IMG/VR virus record: IMGVR_UViG_3300034198_011656
Location: 1 to 42,671 of that record
Reading direction: 5' to 3' (one strand)
From: a virus
DNA: 42,671 nucleotides
Every line of letters starts with the position of its first letter. Positions within the stretch are counted from its first letter, which is position 1. The position numbers and the translations under genes are program-made. Positions 17,083 through 24,736 of the stretch are shown here, in pieces. The notes under the pieces were generated by a model. It did no database searches. It was not told the origin of the DNA and saw only the letters and a program-made list of their open reading frames with translations.

Positions 17083-17431
17083 TATAAATATTGAAAGTCA
17101 TATGATGAATATTAATAGAAATATGCCAGTTGCTCCATCAGGAGAGGCAATCTTTGAAAGATGTATGCGATTGGCTGATGAACTTATTTCTAAAAATGTT
17201 TCATATGGAGATTCAGCGCTAAATCCTCGTCCAATTTTTTCCAAAGGCGGGCATAATGAAAGTCTTGCATCACGAATTGATGATAAGTTAAATCGTATTG
17301 CAAACAATCAGTCATATCCCGGAGACAATGACCTTGACGATTTGCTAGGTTATCTGGTATTATATAGCATCTATAGAGAGCGTGAGCAAGAAAAGGCATA
17401 TGCTAAACTTGCTAGGGACAGGGAGATTTGA
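17066..17431 (+). CDS. Nucleotide-modification-associated domain 1 (Nmad1/DUF1599)-like protein
   Basis: A 121-residue protein with the Nmad1-type pattern KNVSYGDSALNP, IFSKGG, SLASRIDDKLNRI and DLLGYLVLYS. The family occurs in phages, often alongside enzymes that make or salvage modified nucleotides, but its reaction is not established. It overlaps the GMP reductase/IMP dehydrogenase gene by 17 bases behind an AAGGAG, suggesting shared expression and a link to purine handling. Residues 1-25 look disordered and are probably not part of the fold. Confidence 0.72.
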   Translation: MGKMPNINIESHMMNINRNMPVAPSGEAIFERCMRLADELISKNVSYGDSALNPRPIFSKGGHNESLASRIDDKLNRIANNQSYPGDNDLDDLLGYLVLYSIYREREQEKAYAKLARDREI

Positions 17432-17598
17432 TGCCAACTTATACTTTTTCTTGCATGAATTGCGACAAAATAATTGAAAAAATTGTCAAGATGGAAGATA
17501 GAGATAACCAAAAATGCGATGAATGTGGTTATGATTTAGTTAGAGCCATTGACCGTCCCGGTCTAGTATGGGCTCCCACAGCAGGAGGATACAGGTGA
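17431..17598 (+). CDS. FmdB-type zinc ribbon
   Basis: A 55-residue protein whose ATG overlaps the preceding stop. It begins MPTYTFSCMNCDK with C-x2-C and has a second C-x2-C in KCDECGYDLVR, the layout of FmdB/Zn-ribbon_8 regulators. The C-terminal WAPTAGGYR tail recurs in phage versions, to my recollection. It probably binds one zinc. Function in phages is unknown. Confidence 0.72.
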   Translation: MPTYTFSCMNCDKIIEKIVKMEDRDNQKCDECGYDLVRAIDRPGLVWAPTAGGYR

Positions 17599-17602
17599 TT
17601 AA

Positions 17603-17890
17603 ATGGTTAAGAGAAAGCCGAAAAGGAAAGAACTTACTCCTTACTGGTATAACCCTCATATTTCTGTTTTTTACGAGTTGGAGTTTGGTAAAAAACTTCT
17701 TGTTCCGGGGACTAGATTTAAAGTTCGTGGATCTAGAGGAGTCTTCATCTTCCACAAATTAGTTCATCATTCTAAGCTTGACAAGACTTGGATAGATTGC
17801 ATGGATGACAATAGTGGTGAGTACAGATCTTTTTATGTTGAAAAAATTAAAGCGGTTGTTCCGCCAAAAAGGAGTATGAAAGATAAATGA
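17603..17890 (+). CDS. Small strand-rich conserved phage protein
   Basis: A 95-residue basic protein, mostly strand by pattern: GTRFKVRGSRGVFIF and KTWIDCMDDNSGEYRSFYVEKIK. This resembles a family of small proteins found before terminase genes in actinobacteriophages, which I can name only as DUF7246-like and with low certainty. The fold could be an SH3-like barrel. It overlaps the terminase small subunit start by four bases. Confidence 0.6.
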   Translation: MVKRKPKRKELTPYWYNPHISVFYELEFGKKLLVPGTRFKVRGSRGVFIFHKLVHHSKLDKTWIDCMDDNSGEYRSFYVEKIKAVVPPKRSMKDK

Positions 17891-18408
17891 GTGAACTTGA
17901 AATTGCTGACAATTTTGACAGAATGAATAAAGTTGTTTCTGAGATGCTTAAAGGAAACTCGCCGTCAGCTATTGCAAAGCAACTTGAAATTCCAAGGGCT
18001 CAAGTATTATCTTTGATTGACGAATGGAAAACAATTGTCCATACTGACAATAGAATTCAAGACCGCGCAAAAGAAGCTTTGAGTGCTGCAGACCAGCATT
18101 ATGCAATGATTATAAATCAGGCATGGGATACTGTTGAAGAAGCGGGAGTAAATGGTCAACTTAACATCAAAGCTCAAGCATTGAAGCTTATTGCCGATGT
18201 TGAAGGTAAAAGAATTGATATGTTGCAAAAGGCGGGACTCCTAGAGAATACTGATTTAGGCAATCAAGTTATTGAAGCAGAAAGAAAACAGAAAATTCTT
18301 ATTGATATCTTGAAAGATGTCTCTGGTCGTTGTAACACTTGTAAAACAGAAGTTGCAAAACGCATATCAGAAATTACAGGTAGGGTAGAGGCGATCATAA
18401 TTGATTGA
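17887..18408 (+). CDS. Terminase small subunit-like DNA-binding protein
   Basis: A 173-residue protein with an N-terminal helix-turn-helix (NSPSAIAKQLEIPRAQVLSLID, described in two parts: the scaffold helix up to residue about 37 and the recognition helix up to about 46) and a long helical C-terminal part. A C-x2-C (RCNTCK) lies near the end. The position directly before, and overlapping by eight bases, the terminase large subunit makes a small-terminase role in recognising phage DNA ends likely. No catalytic motif is expected in this family. Confidence 0.72.
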   Translation: MSELEIADNFDRMNKVVSEMLKGNSPSAIAKQLEIPRAQVLSLIDEWKTIVHTDNRIQDRAKEALSAADQHYAMIINQAWDTVEEAGVNGQLNIKAQALKLIADVEGKRIDMLQKAGLLENTDLGNQVIEAERKQKILIDILKDVSGRCNTCKTEVAKRISEITGRVEAIIID

Positions 18409-20227
18409 TTTCAACGAGTTTCTTGATGTTCTTGAAGATGATGAGTTTGAAGAAAAGCCCGTTGCAATTGAAGAGTTTGTGACATCCAAGGACTTTCTGG
18501 GACTCCCTCCACTTTCAGAAAATCAATACACGATGATTCGTGCAATGACACAAGTTTACAAGCGAGAAACATTGGAGAAACTTTACGGTAAAGAAGAAGG
18601 ATTAAAAAGATATAAGCAAACTTGCAATGAAGTTATTTTCCAGCTAGGGAAAGGTTCTGGTAAGGACTATACATCAACAATTGCTTGCGCCTATGTTGTT
18701 TATTTATTGCTATGCCTAAAAGATCCAGCTAGATATTATGGAAAGCCGTCAGGCGATGCTATTGATATTATCAATATTGCTATTAACGCTGAGCAGGCTA
18801 AGCGAGTTTTCTTCAAGGGATTTTTGACAAGAGTTAAAAACTGCCCTTGGTTCCAAGGTAGATATGATGATAAAGTTGCAAGTGTTGAATTTGAAAAAGC
18901 CGTGACAGTACATTCAGGACACTCGCAAAGAGAATCTTGGGAGGGATACAATGTTATTGTTGTTGTCCTTGACGAAATTTCAGGATTTGAACTTGAATCA
19001 ACAACTGGACACGAACAGGCTAAAACAGCAGATGCAATCTATAAAATGTATAGAGGTTCTGTTGCATCCAGATTTCCAGACTTTGGTAAATTAATTCTTC
19101 TTTCATTCCCCCGATTTAAAAATGATTATATTCAGCAGAAATACAATGAAGCGATTGCAGAAAAAGAAACAATTGTAAGATCGCATGCATTTAAAATTGA
19201 CCCAGATTTGCCAGATGATATTGAAGAGAATAAATTCACAATTGAATGGGAAGAAGACCATATTGTCTCTTATGCTGTTCCTAGGGTATTTGCTTTGAAA
19301 AGACCAACTTGGGAAATTAACCCTACAAGAAAAATTGAAGATTTCACAATTGATTTTTACAAAGACCCTATTGATGCATTATCCAGATTTGCCTGTATGC
19401 CACCAGATGCCGTAGATGCATTTTTCAAGTCAAAAGAAAAAATTGATAGAGCTTTTGTCACAAATAATGGCGTTGATAACAATGGAAGATTTGAAGATTG
19501 GTTCATGCCAGATCCAGACAAAACATACTTTGTGCATGTTGACTTAGCTCAAAAGCATGACCATTGTGCAGTTGCTCTTGCCCATGTGGATAAATGGACT
19601 ATTTTAAAAGTGGGCGGTCAAATGAGAGATGCTGCCCCAGAAGTAGTGATAGATGCAGTCAGATGGTGGACTCCAACATCTACTAAAAGTGTTGACTTCC
19701 AAGATGTTAAAGATTATATTCTAAGCCTTAGATCACGCGGATTCAACATTAAAACAGTAACATTTGACAGATGGAATTCTCATGATTTAATGTCACAATT
19801 AAATGCGTATGGAATGAAGGCTGAGATTTTATCTGTGGCTAAAAAGCATTATGATGACATGGCATTGGTCGTGACTGAAGAAAGATTGAAGGGTCCCAAT
19901 GTTAAACTTTTGATTGATGAGCTTTTACAATTAAGAATCATCAAGGACAAAGTTGACCACCCAAGAAAGGGTTCCAAGGACTTGTCAGATGCTGTCTGTG
20001 GGGCAATATATAATGCTGTCAGTTTGACCCCTAGGGGTGATTCTGAAATAACCATTAAGGACTATTACAATGTTGCAGATGTTGAAGAAGAAGAACCTCG
20101 TCAAAATCTGAGCGTAACAAGAATTCCGGGTGGCAAAGAAATGCCTGCAAGCATTAGAGATTATTTAAGTTCTGAAGCTGTCAAATCTGAAGAGCAAAGG
20201 TTCCTTGACAACTTCCAGATCATATGA
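18401..20227 (+). CDS. Terminase large subunit
   Basis: A 608-residue DNA-packaging motor. The N-terminal ATPase has Walker A QLGKGSGKD (residues 81-89) and Walker B VIVVVLDE (185-192). The C-terminal RNase H-like nuclease has D381 in HVDLAQKHD, D456 in TFDRWN and D530 in KDLSDAV. It starts with TTG behind an AGAGG site and overlaps the small subunit by eight bases. A long C-terminal tail (about 545-608) carries no recognisable domain. The portal and capsid genes that normally follow are not in this window. Confidence 0.92.
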   Translation: MIDFNEFLDVLEDDEFEEKPVAIEEFVTSKDFLGLPPLSENQYTMIRAMTQVYKRETLEKLYGKEEGLKRYKQTCNEVIFQLGKGSGKDYTSTIACAYVVYLLLCLKDPARYYGKPSGDAIDIINIAINAEQAKRVFFKGFLTRVKNCPWFQGRYDDKVASVEFEKAVTVHSGHSQRESWEGYNVIVVVLDEISGFELESTTGHEQAKTADAIYKMYRGSVASRFPDFGKLILLSFPRFKNDYIQQKYNEAIAEKETIVRSHAFKIDPDLPDDIEENKFTIEWEEDHIVSYAVPRVFALKRPTWEINPTRKIEDFTIDFYKDPIDALSRFACMPPDAVDAFFKSKEKIDRAFVTNNGVDNNGRFEDWFMPDPDKTYFVHVDLAQKHDHCAVALAHVDKWTILKVGGQMRDAAPEVVIDAVRWWTPTSTKSVDFQDVKDYILSLRSRGFNIKTVTFDRWNSHDLMSQLNAYGMKAEILSVAKKHYDDMALVVTEERLKGPNVKLLIDELLQLRIIKDKVDHPRKGSKDLSDAVCGAIYNAVSLTPRGDSEITIKDYYNVADVEEEEPRQNLSVTRIPGGKEMPASIRDYLSSEAVKSEEQRFLDNFQII

Positions 20228-20299
20228 GTATAATATACTTATAACCAAAAAATGTGAATTGGTATGTGCAAACTGTCACAGAATAAGAACACATACTCG

Positions 20300-20374
20300 C
20301 GGGCGTGGGTGAGCTGGTTGACCACTGCAGGCTTATATCCTGCCATTTGATGGGTTCGATTCCCATACGCCCGA
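20300..20374 (+). tRNA. tRNA-Ile(UAU)
   Basis: A 75-nt cloverleaf: acceptor CGGGCGT/ACGCCCG with discriminator A, anticodon stem GCAGG/CCTGC around the loop CTTATAT, and T-arm ATGGG-TTCGATT-CCCAT. The anticodon TAT (20334-20336) reads AUA. Position 8 is G rather than T and the D-stem is only three pairs, so the D-arm is atypical. CCA is not encoded. A TATAAT at 20230-20235 could serve as its promoter. Confidence 0.8.
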
Positions 20375-20376
20375 CT

Positions 20377-20494
20377 GAGTGATAGGTGGCGCATCTTAGG
20401 ATGGAATAGTTACCCAATCCAACGGCAGAGTCCAAGTGAGAGATAGTTCTCCGACCCATTTGATGCAGGACTCGACAAGCCCCACCTATCACTC
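20377..20494 (+). ncRNA. Predicted pseudoknotted structured RNA of unknown class
   Basis: A 118-nt element closed by a perfect 13-bp stem (GAGTGATAGGTGG at 20377-20389 with 20482-20494). Inside are a hairpin (20399-20404 with 20414-20420, one bulged A), a second hairpin GAGA/TCTC (20438-20441 with 20448-20451), and two crossing helices: GCATC 20391-20395 with GATGC 20462-20466, and GAGTCC 20428-20433 with GGACTC 20468-20473. The crossing helices abut with one base between their 3' strands, as in an H-type pseudoknot. It starts three bases after tRNA-Ile and ends 31 bases before the HNH gene. No coding frame fits it, and I do not recognise it as a known RNA family. Confidence 0.6.
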
Positions 20495-20525
20495 TCCAAT
20501 ATGATAAAATATGCCAGAGGTAAAT

Positions 20526-21023
20526 ATGAAGACTATAACGAAGCAAGAGATTATAGAGATTCTTAGGAGTCGTGATGGCGACTCCTGTTTTATTTGCAAG
20601 GGATTGTTTGTTGATGAGCCACCGACAATCGACCACTGGATACCCAAAGCTCATGGCGGTAAAGATGACATTGATAACTTGAGAATTACTCATCGCAAAT
20701 GCAATACTGAAAAAGCAGATAGAATACCCAACGAGGATGGATCGCTTCCTGAAAAAAATATAACTAGGGTTCAACGATACAGGCTAAAAAAAGAAAATAA
20801 AAAAAAACTCAAAGATCTAATATGCTTCATCTGCGAAAACGGCAGAAAGCTAGGAGAATATGAGGCTTGCAATGTTTGCGGTTCTGAGGCGGGACCCAAA
20901 CATTCTCCACATTATTTAAAAAAGCCTTCTCCTTTATGTGACCATAATTTAAATTGGTGCTGGGCATGTTCAATTGGAATTGTAGAAAGGAAATCAGCGT
21001 TAGCAAATTTGATAACGGGCTGA
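20526..21023 (+). CDS. HNH endonuclease
   Basis: A protein of about 165 residues with an HNH nuclease core: C-F-I-C, then the catalytic TIDHWIPKAHGG, NLRITHRKCN and the closing KAD. The C-terminal half holds further Cys pairs (CFIC, CNVC, CWAC) that probably bind zinc. It may be a free-standing homing-type nuclease or an HNH partner of the terminase; the latter is known in several phages. The frame is open from ATG 20511, but ATG 20526 has an AGAGG site at 20516-20520 and is preferred. A TATGAT at 20500-20505 is a possible -10. Confidence 0.85.
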   Translation: MKTITKQEIIEILRSRDGDSCFICKGLFVDEPPTIDHWIPKAHGGKDDIDNLRITHRKCNTEKADRIPNEDGSLPEKNITRVQRYRLKKENKKKLKDLICFICENGRKLGEYEACNVCGSEAGPKHSPHYLKKPSPLCDHNLNWCWACSIGIVERKSALANLITG

Positions 21024-21036
21024 TATAATAGAGACC

Positions 21037-21360
21037 ATGACGCATCACAATTTATCTTTAAGATTATATGGAGAAGAAAAGGCATATTACATTGCCTTAA
21101 AATCTGTTGTTTCAAAATATGGAAAGTTTAACGATAATGTCGGTGTTTGGGTCGGTTATGAATCTGCAGAGAAGAATAAAGAATTAGCAAAAATTGGAGT
21201 TAAATGCTCCAATTGTGCTTTTTATTTAGGTAATGGTCAATGTGAAATTGTTGAGAGTACAATTATTGAAGATGAGGGTAAATGCAGACTTGCCGCAATT
21301 CCTGATAATTTAGTAAGCAAAACAATGAATAAGTTTTGGGGTGGTCATTTTGCCGTATGA
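21037..21360 (+). CDS. Cys-rich protein with C-terminal WGGHF motif
   Basis: A 107-residue protein. The central part has C-S-N-C, G-Q-C, G-K-C and A-I-P-D, a four-Cys arrangement similar to small Fe-S or zinc proteins found near phage structural genes. The last residues are FWGGHFAV, a motif that recurs in two other proteins of this window. TATAAT at 21024-21029 lies seven bases before the ATG with no ribosome site, so it is likely translated from a leaderless mRNA. Function unknown. Confidence 0.65.
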   Translation: MTHHNLSLRLYGEEKAYYIALKSVVSKYGKFNDNVGVWVGYESAEKNKELAKIGVKCSNCAFYLGNGQCEIVESTIIEDEGKCRLAAIPDNLVSKTMNKFWGGHFAV

Positions 21361-21874
21361 AATCAAGCAAGATGTAGAAGGTTGTTCAGGATATGCAGTG
21401 GTATTAAAAACAACTGGTAAAATAGTTGGATGCCACAAAACAAAAGAAGATGCAACAAAGCATCTGGTAGCATTAAAAATTAATGTTGAAGACAAGGAGG
21501 AAATGGAAAAAATGCAATTTGGTCATGGGTCCAAAGTACCCTTTAAAATTGAATTTAGTGTTCCCGATTGTCAAAACGGCTGGGCGGTTTTAAAAGAAAA
21601 CAATGGTCAAGTCGTTGGTTGTTATACAAGTGAAGAAGAAGCTAAGAAAGCAGTTGAAGCATTAGTTGTCCAAGTAGAAGGCTACGAAGAAAAAGGACAA
21701 GAAGAAGAGAAAGTTCCTCCAACATCAATATGGAATGGTTCATTCGCTCCTGTTTTCGGAACAAAAGATCAAGATGCTAGATTTGTATCCACATATAATA
21801 CTCCTCCACAAAAGGATGGAAAACCCTCTGCTGGATATGGAAATAGATCAGGTTATGGTTACAGTAATCAATAA
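21341..21874 (+). CDS. Protein with duplicated small domain and WNGSF motif
   Basis: A 177-residue protein beginning at GTG 21341 and overlapping its neighbour by 20 bases. Two copies of one motif are visible: CSGYAVVLKTTGKIVGCHKT with DATKHLVAL, and NGWAVLKENNGQVVGCYTS with EAKKAVEAL, at about residues 15-47 and 78-112. Each looks like a small strand-strand-helix unit. After an acidic linker comes SIWNGSFAPVFG, then a Gly/Tyr-rich, probably disordered tail. The small repeat also occurs in phage head-region proteins as far as I recall. Role unknown. Confidence 0.65.
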   Translation: MVILPYEIKQDVEGCSGYAVVLKTTGKIVGCHKTKEDATKHLVALKINVEDKEEMEKMQFGHGSKVPFKIEFSVPDCQNGWAVLKENNGQVVGCYTSEEEAKKAVEALVVQVEGYEEKGQEEEKVPPTSIWNGSFAPVFGTKDQDARFVSTYNTPPQKDGKPSAGYGNRSGYGYSNQ

Positions 21875-21903
21875 TTTGATTAAAATATAAGGAGAAATAA
21901 AAA

Positions 21904-22617
21904 ATGACAGACACATCAATCAATGGTTGGGAAGTTATTACTTCGCGTTCAGACAAGCGTTTGAAGATGAAGATTGTTCCCGGCTCTAATGTAAAGCTAA
22001 CAATGCGGGCAGAGGTTCTTCCTCTATTCCTCGCTTTGGCAGCAGACTTCCACAAAGAAGTAGCACCACTACGCAATGGTGAATGTGGAGCCTATGCTTT
22101 TAGAAAAGCAAGACAGGCTGCCTCTTATTCAGACCACAGCTCTGGAACAGCAGTTGACCTCAACTGGGGTCACGAAGGAGCAATGGGTCCAAATGGTGGT
22201 ATGAAGTTCATGAACGATGCTCAGGTTAAGGCATGTGCTGAAATCCGCAATCGCTACAAGATTGTTATTTGGGGTGGTGACAAGGCAAGGGGTGGAGATT
22301 ACAAGAGCCCCGGTTCTTGGGATCCAATGCACTATGCACTTAAGCCCGGAGTAACAGTTGCAGATATCAACAAGGTTCTTGCAGAACTTGGCATTGATGC
22401 TAATGGCGTTCGTAAGGGCGCAGGTACAAAGAAGCCCGGTCTAGTTGCTAAAATTACAGCACCTAAGCCAGCTCCTGTTGTAAAGCCAGCATATGAAGCA
22501 CCAGCTGAAAAGCCAGCAACCAAGCCCGCTGCAGTTAAGCCAAAGGTTCCTGCCGCAAAGCCAGCCGCAAAGCCAGCCGCTAAACCTGCTGCAAAACCCG
22601 CTAAGCCTACTAAGTAG
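21904..22617 (+). CDS. M15-family peptidase endolysin (D-Ala-D-Ala carboxypeptidase type)
   Basis: A 237-residue lysin. The N-terminal M15/VanY domain has the zinc motif S-x-H-x2-G-x-A-x-D in SDHSSGTAVDL (H78, D85) and the second motif WDPMHYA (D140, H143). It would cut peptide cross-links or stem peptides of host peptidoglycan. The C-terminal 70 residues are Ala/Lys/Pro-rich and nearly repetitive (AKPA units), likely a flexible linker or cell-wall-binding tail. There is no signal peptide, so it needs a holin; two small membrane proteins lie 2 kb downstream. AAGGAG precedes the ATG. Confidence 0.88.
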   Translation: MTDTSINGWEVITSRSDKRLKMKIVPGSNVKLTMRAEVLPLFLALAADFHKEVAPLRNGECGAYAFRKARQAASYSDHSSGTAVDLNWGHEGAMGPNGGMKFMNDAQVKACAEIRNRYKIVIWGGDKARGGDYKSPGSWDPMHYALKPGVTVADINKVLAELGIDANGVRKGAGTKKPGLVAKITAPKPAPVVKPAYEAPAEKPATKPAAVKPKVPAAKPAAKPAAKPAAKPAKPTK

Positions 22618-22627
22618 GCTAGCACCC

Positions 22628-22698
22628 GCGACTGTTGCATAATGGTAGTGCCTCTGCCTTCCAAGCAGATAGTGCCAGTTCGATTCTGGTCAGTCGCT
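22628..22698 (+). tRNA. tRNA-Gly(UCC)
   Basis: A 71-nt cloverleaf: acceptor GCGACTG/CAGTCGC with discriminator T, a short D-arm, anticodon stem TCTGC/GCAGA around CTTCCAA (anticodon TCC at 22660-22662, reading GGA) and a T-arm with TTCGATT. CCA is not encoded. It starts ten bases after the endolysin stop and could be processed from the same transcript. Confidence 0.88.
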
Positions 22699-22716
22699 CT
22701 AAATCCTTCTCCGTGA

Positions 22717-22745
22717 TATAATTAATCTAGCAAACATTTTTGCTA
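22717..22745 (+). promoter_or_regulatory. Promoter with TAGCAAA inverted repeat
   Basis: TATAAT at 22717-22722 is followed by an inverted repeat, TAGCAAA (22728-22734) and TTTGCTA (22739-22745) with four bases between, then an AGGAG site and the ATG at 22758. The repeat would lie at the start of the mRNA or act as an operator. The same half-sites occur at 36397-36412, which argues that they are recognised by a protein. Confidence 0.5.
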
Positions 22746-22757
22746 TAGGAGAAAGGC

Positions 22758-24536
22758 ATGTTTAAAAAAATATCAAGGGTTTTGCCAATAGGCATCATGC
22801 TATTAGCAAGCCTTTTTTCCTTTTCTCCTGCTAAATCAGAACCAATAAATGGTCTTAATGTAGAAGTTTACACAATTAACAGCATGGGTGGGGCATATGA
22901 CGCTAAGCCCCGTCAAGACTGGCAATTATGCAGCACTGGATGGACATATTCTCCAAATATTGAGGCTAATTGGGGTGGTGGCATTGTTGCCAACTGCCGT
23001 GGGGATTTTGTCGCTATCCACTATTCGGGCTGGATCCATTACCCGGGGCCTGAAGATGGCGCAACTGTTGTGAGCTTTGACAACATCTCCGATGACGGCT
23101 TCACATTGGACATCGAGGGCCAAAGAGTCATCAACGACTGGAACTTGCACGGGTGTACAGGCAGAAGCGGTTTTTTCGTATTTGAAAACAACACTTGGTA
23201 CCCGCTGGACGCGTGGTTCTTCGAGTGGGGTGGTGGAGCATGCAACACGCTGTACTGGACTGTAGGCAATAATCGCACTGTAGTACCGTCATCTGCCTAC
23301 TCTACTAACAAAGCCGACCCCACAGTGCGATGCTGGGATGGCGCGATGGTCTATGACCAAAAAGAATGCTCAGAAGAGCCACAGATACCCTGTTGGAATG
23401 GAACAGTTGTTCACTATCAAGACGAGTGTCCTATCCAACCATATTTAAATGCGCCAAAAAATCTGCAAGTTAATGTAAAAAATGGGAATGTTTATCTAAA
23501 GTGGGATGCGCCTGATCCTAGTGATACGACTACTGTTGAGCACTATGCTGTGATGTTTAGTACCTCAACAATAAATGGTTGGGGGATATCAGTCTCTGAT
23601 CTTGAGGCTGTGCTTGACCAGTCTATGTTCATGAGCACAGGTGGTTTAGACCAATTATACAGTTTTATGATTAGGTCTGACAACGATAGTTCTGGGATCT
23701 ACTCGGCATACTCTGACCCCGTACAAGTTTTTATTGATGCACCGCATGTAACATGCTGGAATGGTGATGTTGTTTATGAACAAAGTTTTTGTTCTCCTGA
23801 ACCAAAACCGGAAGTTGAATGCTGGGACGGTTCAATGGTATTTGTAAGTGATGAGTGTCCCGTAGAACCAACGCCAAGCCCCACACCAACAGAGCCAACT
23901 GAAACACCAACGCCAACAACAACAGAGTCAACACCAGAACCTACTAATTCTGACAACCAAACTCAGAGTCCTGAGCCAACAATTTCTCCATCTGAGACTG
24001 TAGCTCCGCCCTCTGACGGTCCTTCTCCCAGCCCCTCAACGGTTGACCCTGAGCCTTCTTTCTCAGAATCTCCGACCACGCAGCCAACATTAATTGCTCC
24101 AACTGAAACACCTTCTCCTTCCGAATCTGTGACAAACATCACACCGGATGTTCTTCCTAATGATACCACAGAAGAAAAAGTAAATGAATTAATACAAAAT
24201 TTGCAACCCGGAGAAGCTGTTTCTGCAGAAGCATTTGCTGAATCAGGACTTGACTATGAAAATTTGCCACCAGACACTCCCGTTGAATTGCCAAATGGTG
24301 TTGTTCTTACTGCTGAAATAGCAGATGCTATTGAGATTTTTGAAAGTCCCGCTGAAATATTGAATACAGTTTTTAAAAATCCGGGAAAAGCATTGAAAGC
24401 CTTGGGCAATGTTGGTGCAGATTTGCCTCCAAAGAAAAGAAAAAAAGCGCAACAAGCCGTATTCCCAATGATTATTGTTGGACAAATTGCTGCATCAACA
24501 ACAATGACTTTAATGCAAAGGAGGGTTGGTAGATGA
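22758..24536 (+). CDS. Secreted modular PA14/FN3 surface protein
   Basis: A 592-residue exported protein with a signal peptide (about 1-27). A PA14-like, probably sugar-binding, domain spans about residues 28-180 and includes VVSFDNISDDGFTLDIEGQ. Four copies of a short Cys repeat, C-W-[DN]-G-x-[MV]-V-x5-[EF]-C, begin at nt 23331, 23391, 23754 and 23820, with a fibronectin-III-like domain between copies two and three. A Pro/Thr/Ser-rich stalk of about 110 residues and a C-terminal part with one hydrophobic helix follow. It could be displayed on the host cell or be a virion adhesin. The PA14 part is visibly richer in G and C than its neighbours. Confidence 0.72.
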   Translation: MFKKISRVLPIGIMLLASLFSFSPAKSEPINGLNVEVYTINSMGGAYDAKPRQDWQLCSTGWTYSPNIEANWGGGIVANCRGDFVAIHYSGWIHYPGPEDGATVVSFDNISDDGFTLDIEGQRVINDWNLHGCTGRSGFFVFENNTWYPLDAWFFEWGGGACNTLYWTVGNNRTVVPSSAYSTNKADPTVRCWDGAMVYDQKECSEEPQIPCWNGTVVHYQDECPIQPYLNAPKNLQVNVKNGNVYLKWDAPDPSDTTTVEHYAVMFSTSTINGWGISVSDLEAVLDQSMFMSTGGLDQLYSFMIRSDNDSSGIYSAYSDPVQVFIDAPHVTCWNGDVVYEQSFCSPEPKPEVECWDGSMVFVSDECPVEPTPSPTPTEPTETPTPTTTESTPEPTNSDNQTQSPEPTISPSETVAPPSDGPSPSPSTVDPEPSFSESPTTQPTLIAPTETPSPSESVTNITPDVLPNDTTEEKVNELIQNLQPGEAVSAEAFAESGLDYENLPPDTPVELPNGVVLTAEIADAIEIFESPAEILNTVFKNPGKALKALGNVGADLPPKKRKKAQQAVFPMIIVGQIAASTTMTLMQRRVGR

Positions 24537-24736
24537 TAAAGAAATTCTTCAAATGGGTTAAAGATATGTGGGTTGAAACACTAAATCAAACCTTTACCCT
24601 TCTTGGATTTTTTACTGCTTGGGTCTTGCTAGAAGGAAGCGCAAGAACAGTAATAGGTTATTCAGTCTTAATTGCATTAGCTATTTGGCTGATTAGTTTA
24701 CGAGTAAGGGAGGGAAAAGATGATGGAGAAAATTAA
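24533..24736 (+). CDS. Small two-helix membrane protein, holin candidate
   Basis: A 67-residue protein with hydrophobic helices at about 19-34 and 40-56 and a charged C-terminus. It overlaps the secreted protein by four bases and the next membrane protein by 17. Two consecutive small membrane proteins downstream of an endolysin gene are typical of a holin pair or a holin and antiholin. No family motif identifies which is which. Confidence 0.6.
   Translation: MIKKFFKWVKDMWVETLNQTFTLLGFFTAWVLLEGSARTVIGYSVLIALAIWLISLRVREGKDDGEN

Noticed and set aside
20377-21023. IscB/HEARO-type system or group I intron (structured RNA next to HNH gene)
   Set aside because: The HNH protein has no RuvC halves, bridge helix or PLMP domain, and the RNA lacks group I P, Q, R and S core elements. 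It does not interrupt a gene.
22500-22617. Tandem DNA repeat as a mobile or regulatory element
   Set aside because: The near-repeats encode the Ala/Lys/Pro tail of the endolysin and are explained by its protein sequence.
22332-24169. Long antisense open frames opposite the AKPA tail and the P/T/S stalk
   Set aside because: Low-complexity coding DNA produces open frames on the other strand; products are Gly/Ala/Ser/Val monotonous, with no ribosome site, and nothing else in the window is coded on the minus strand.
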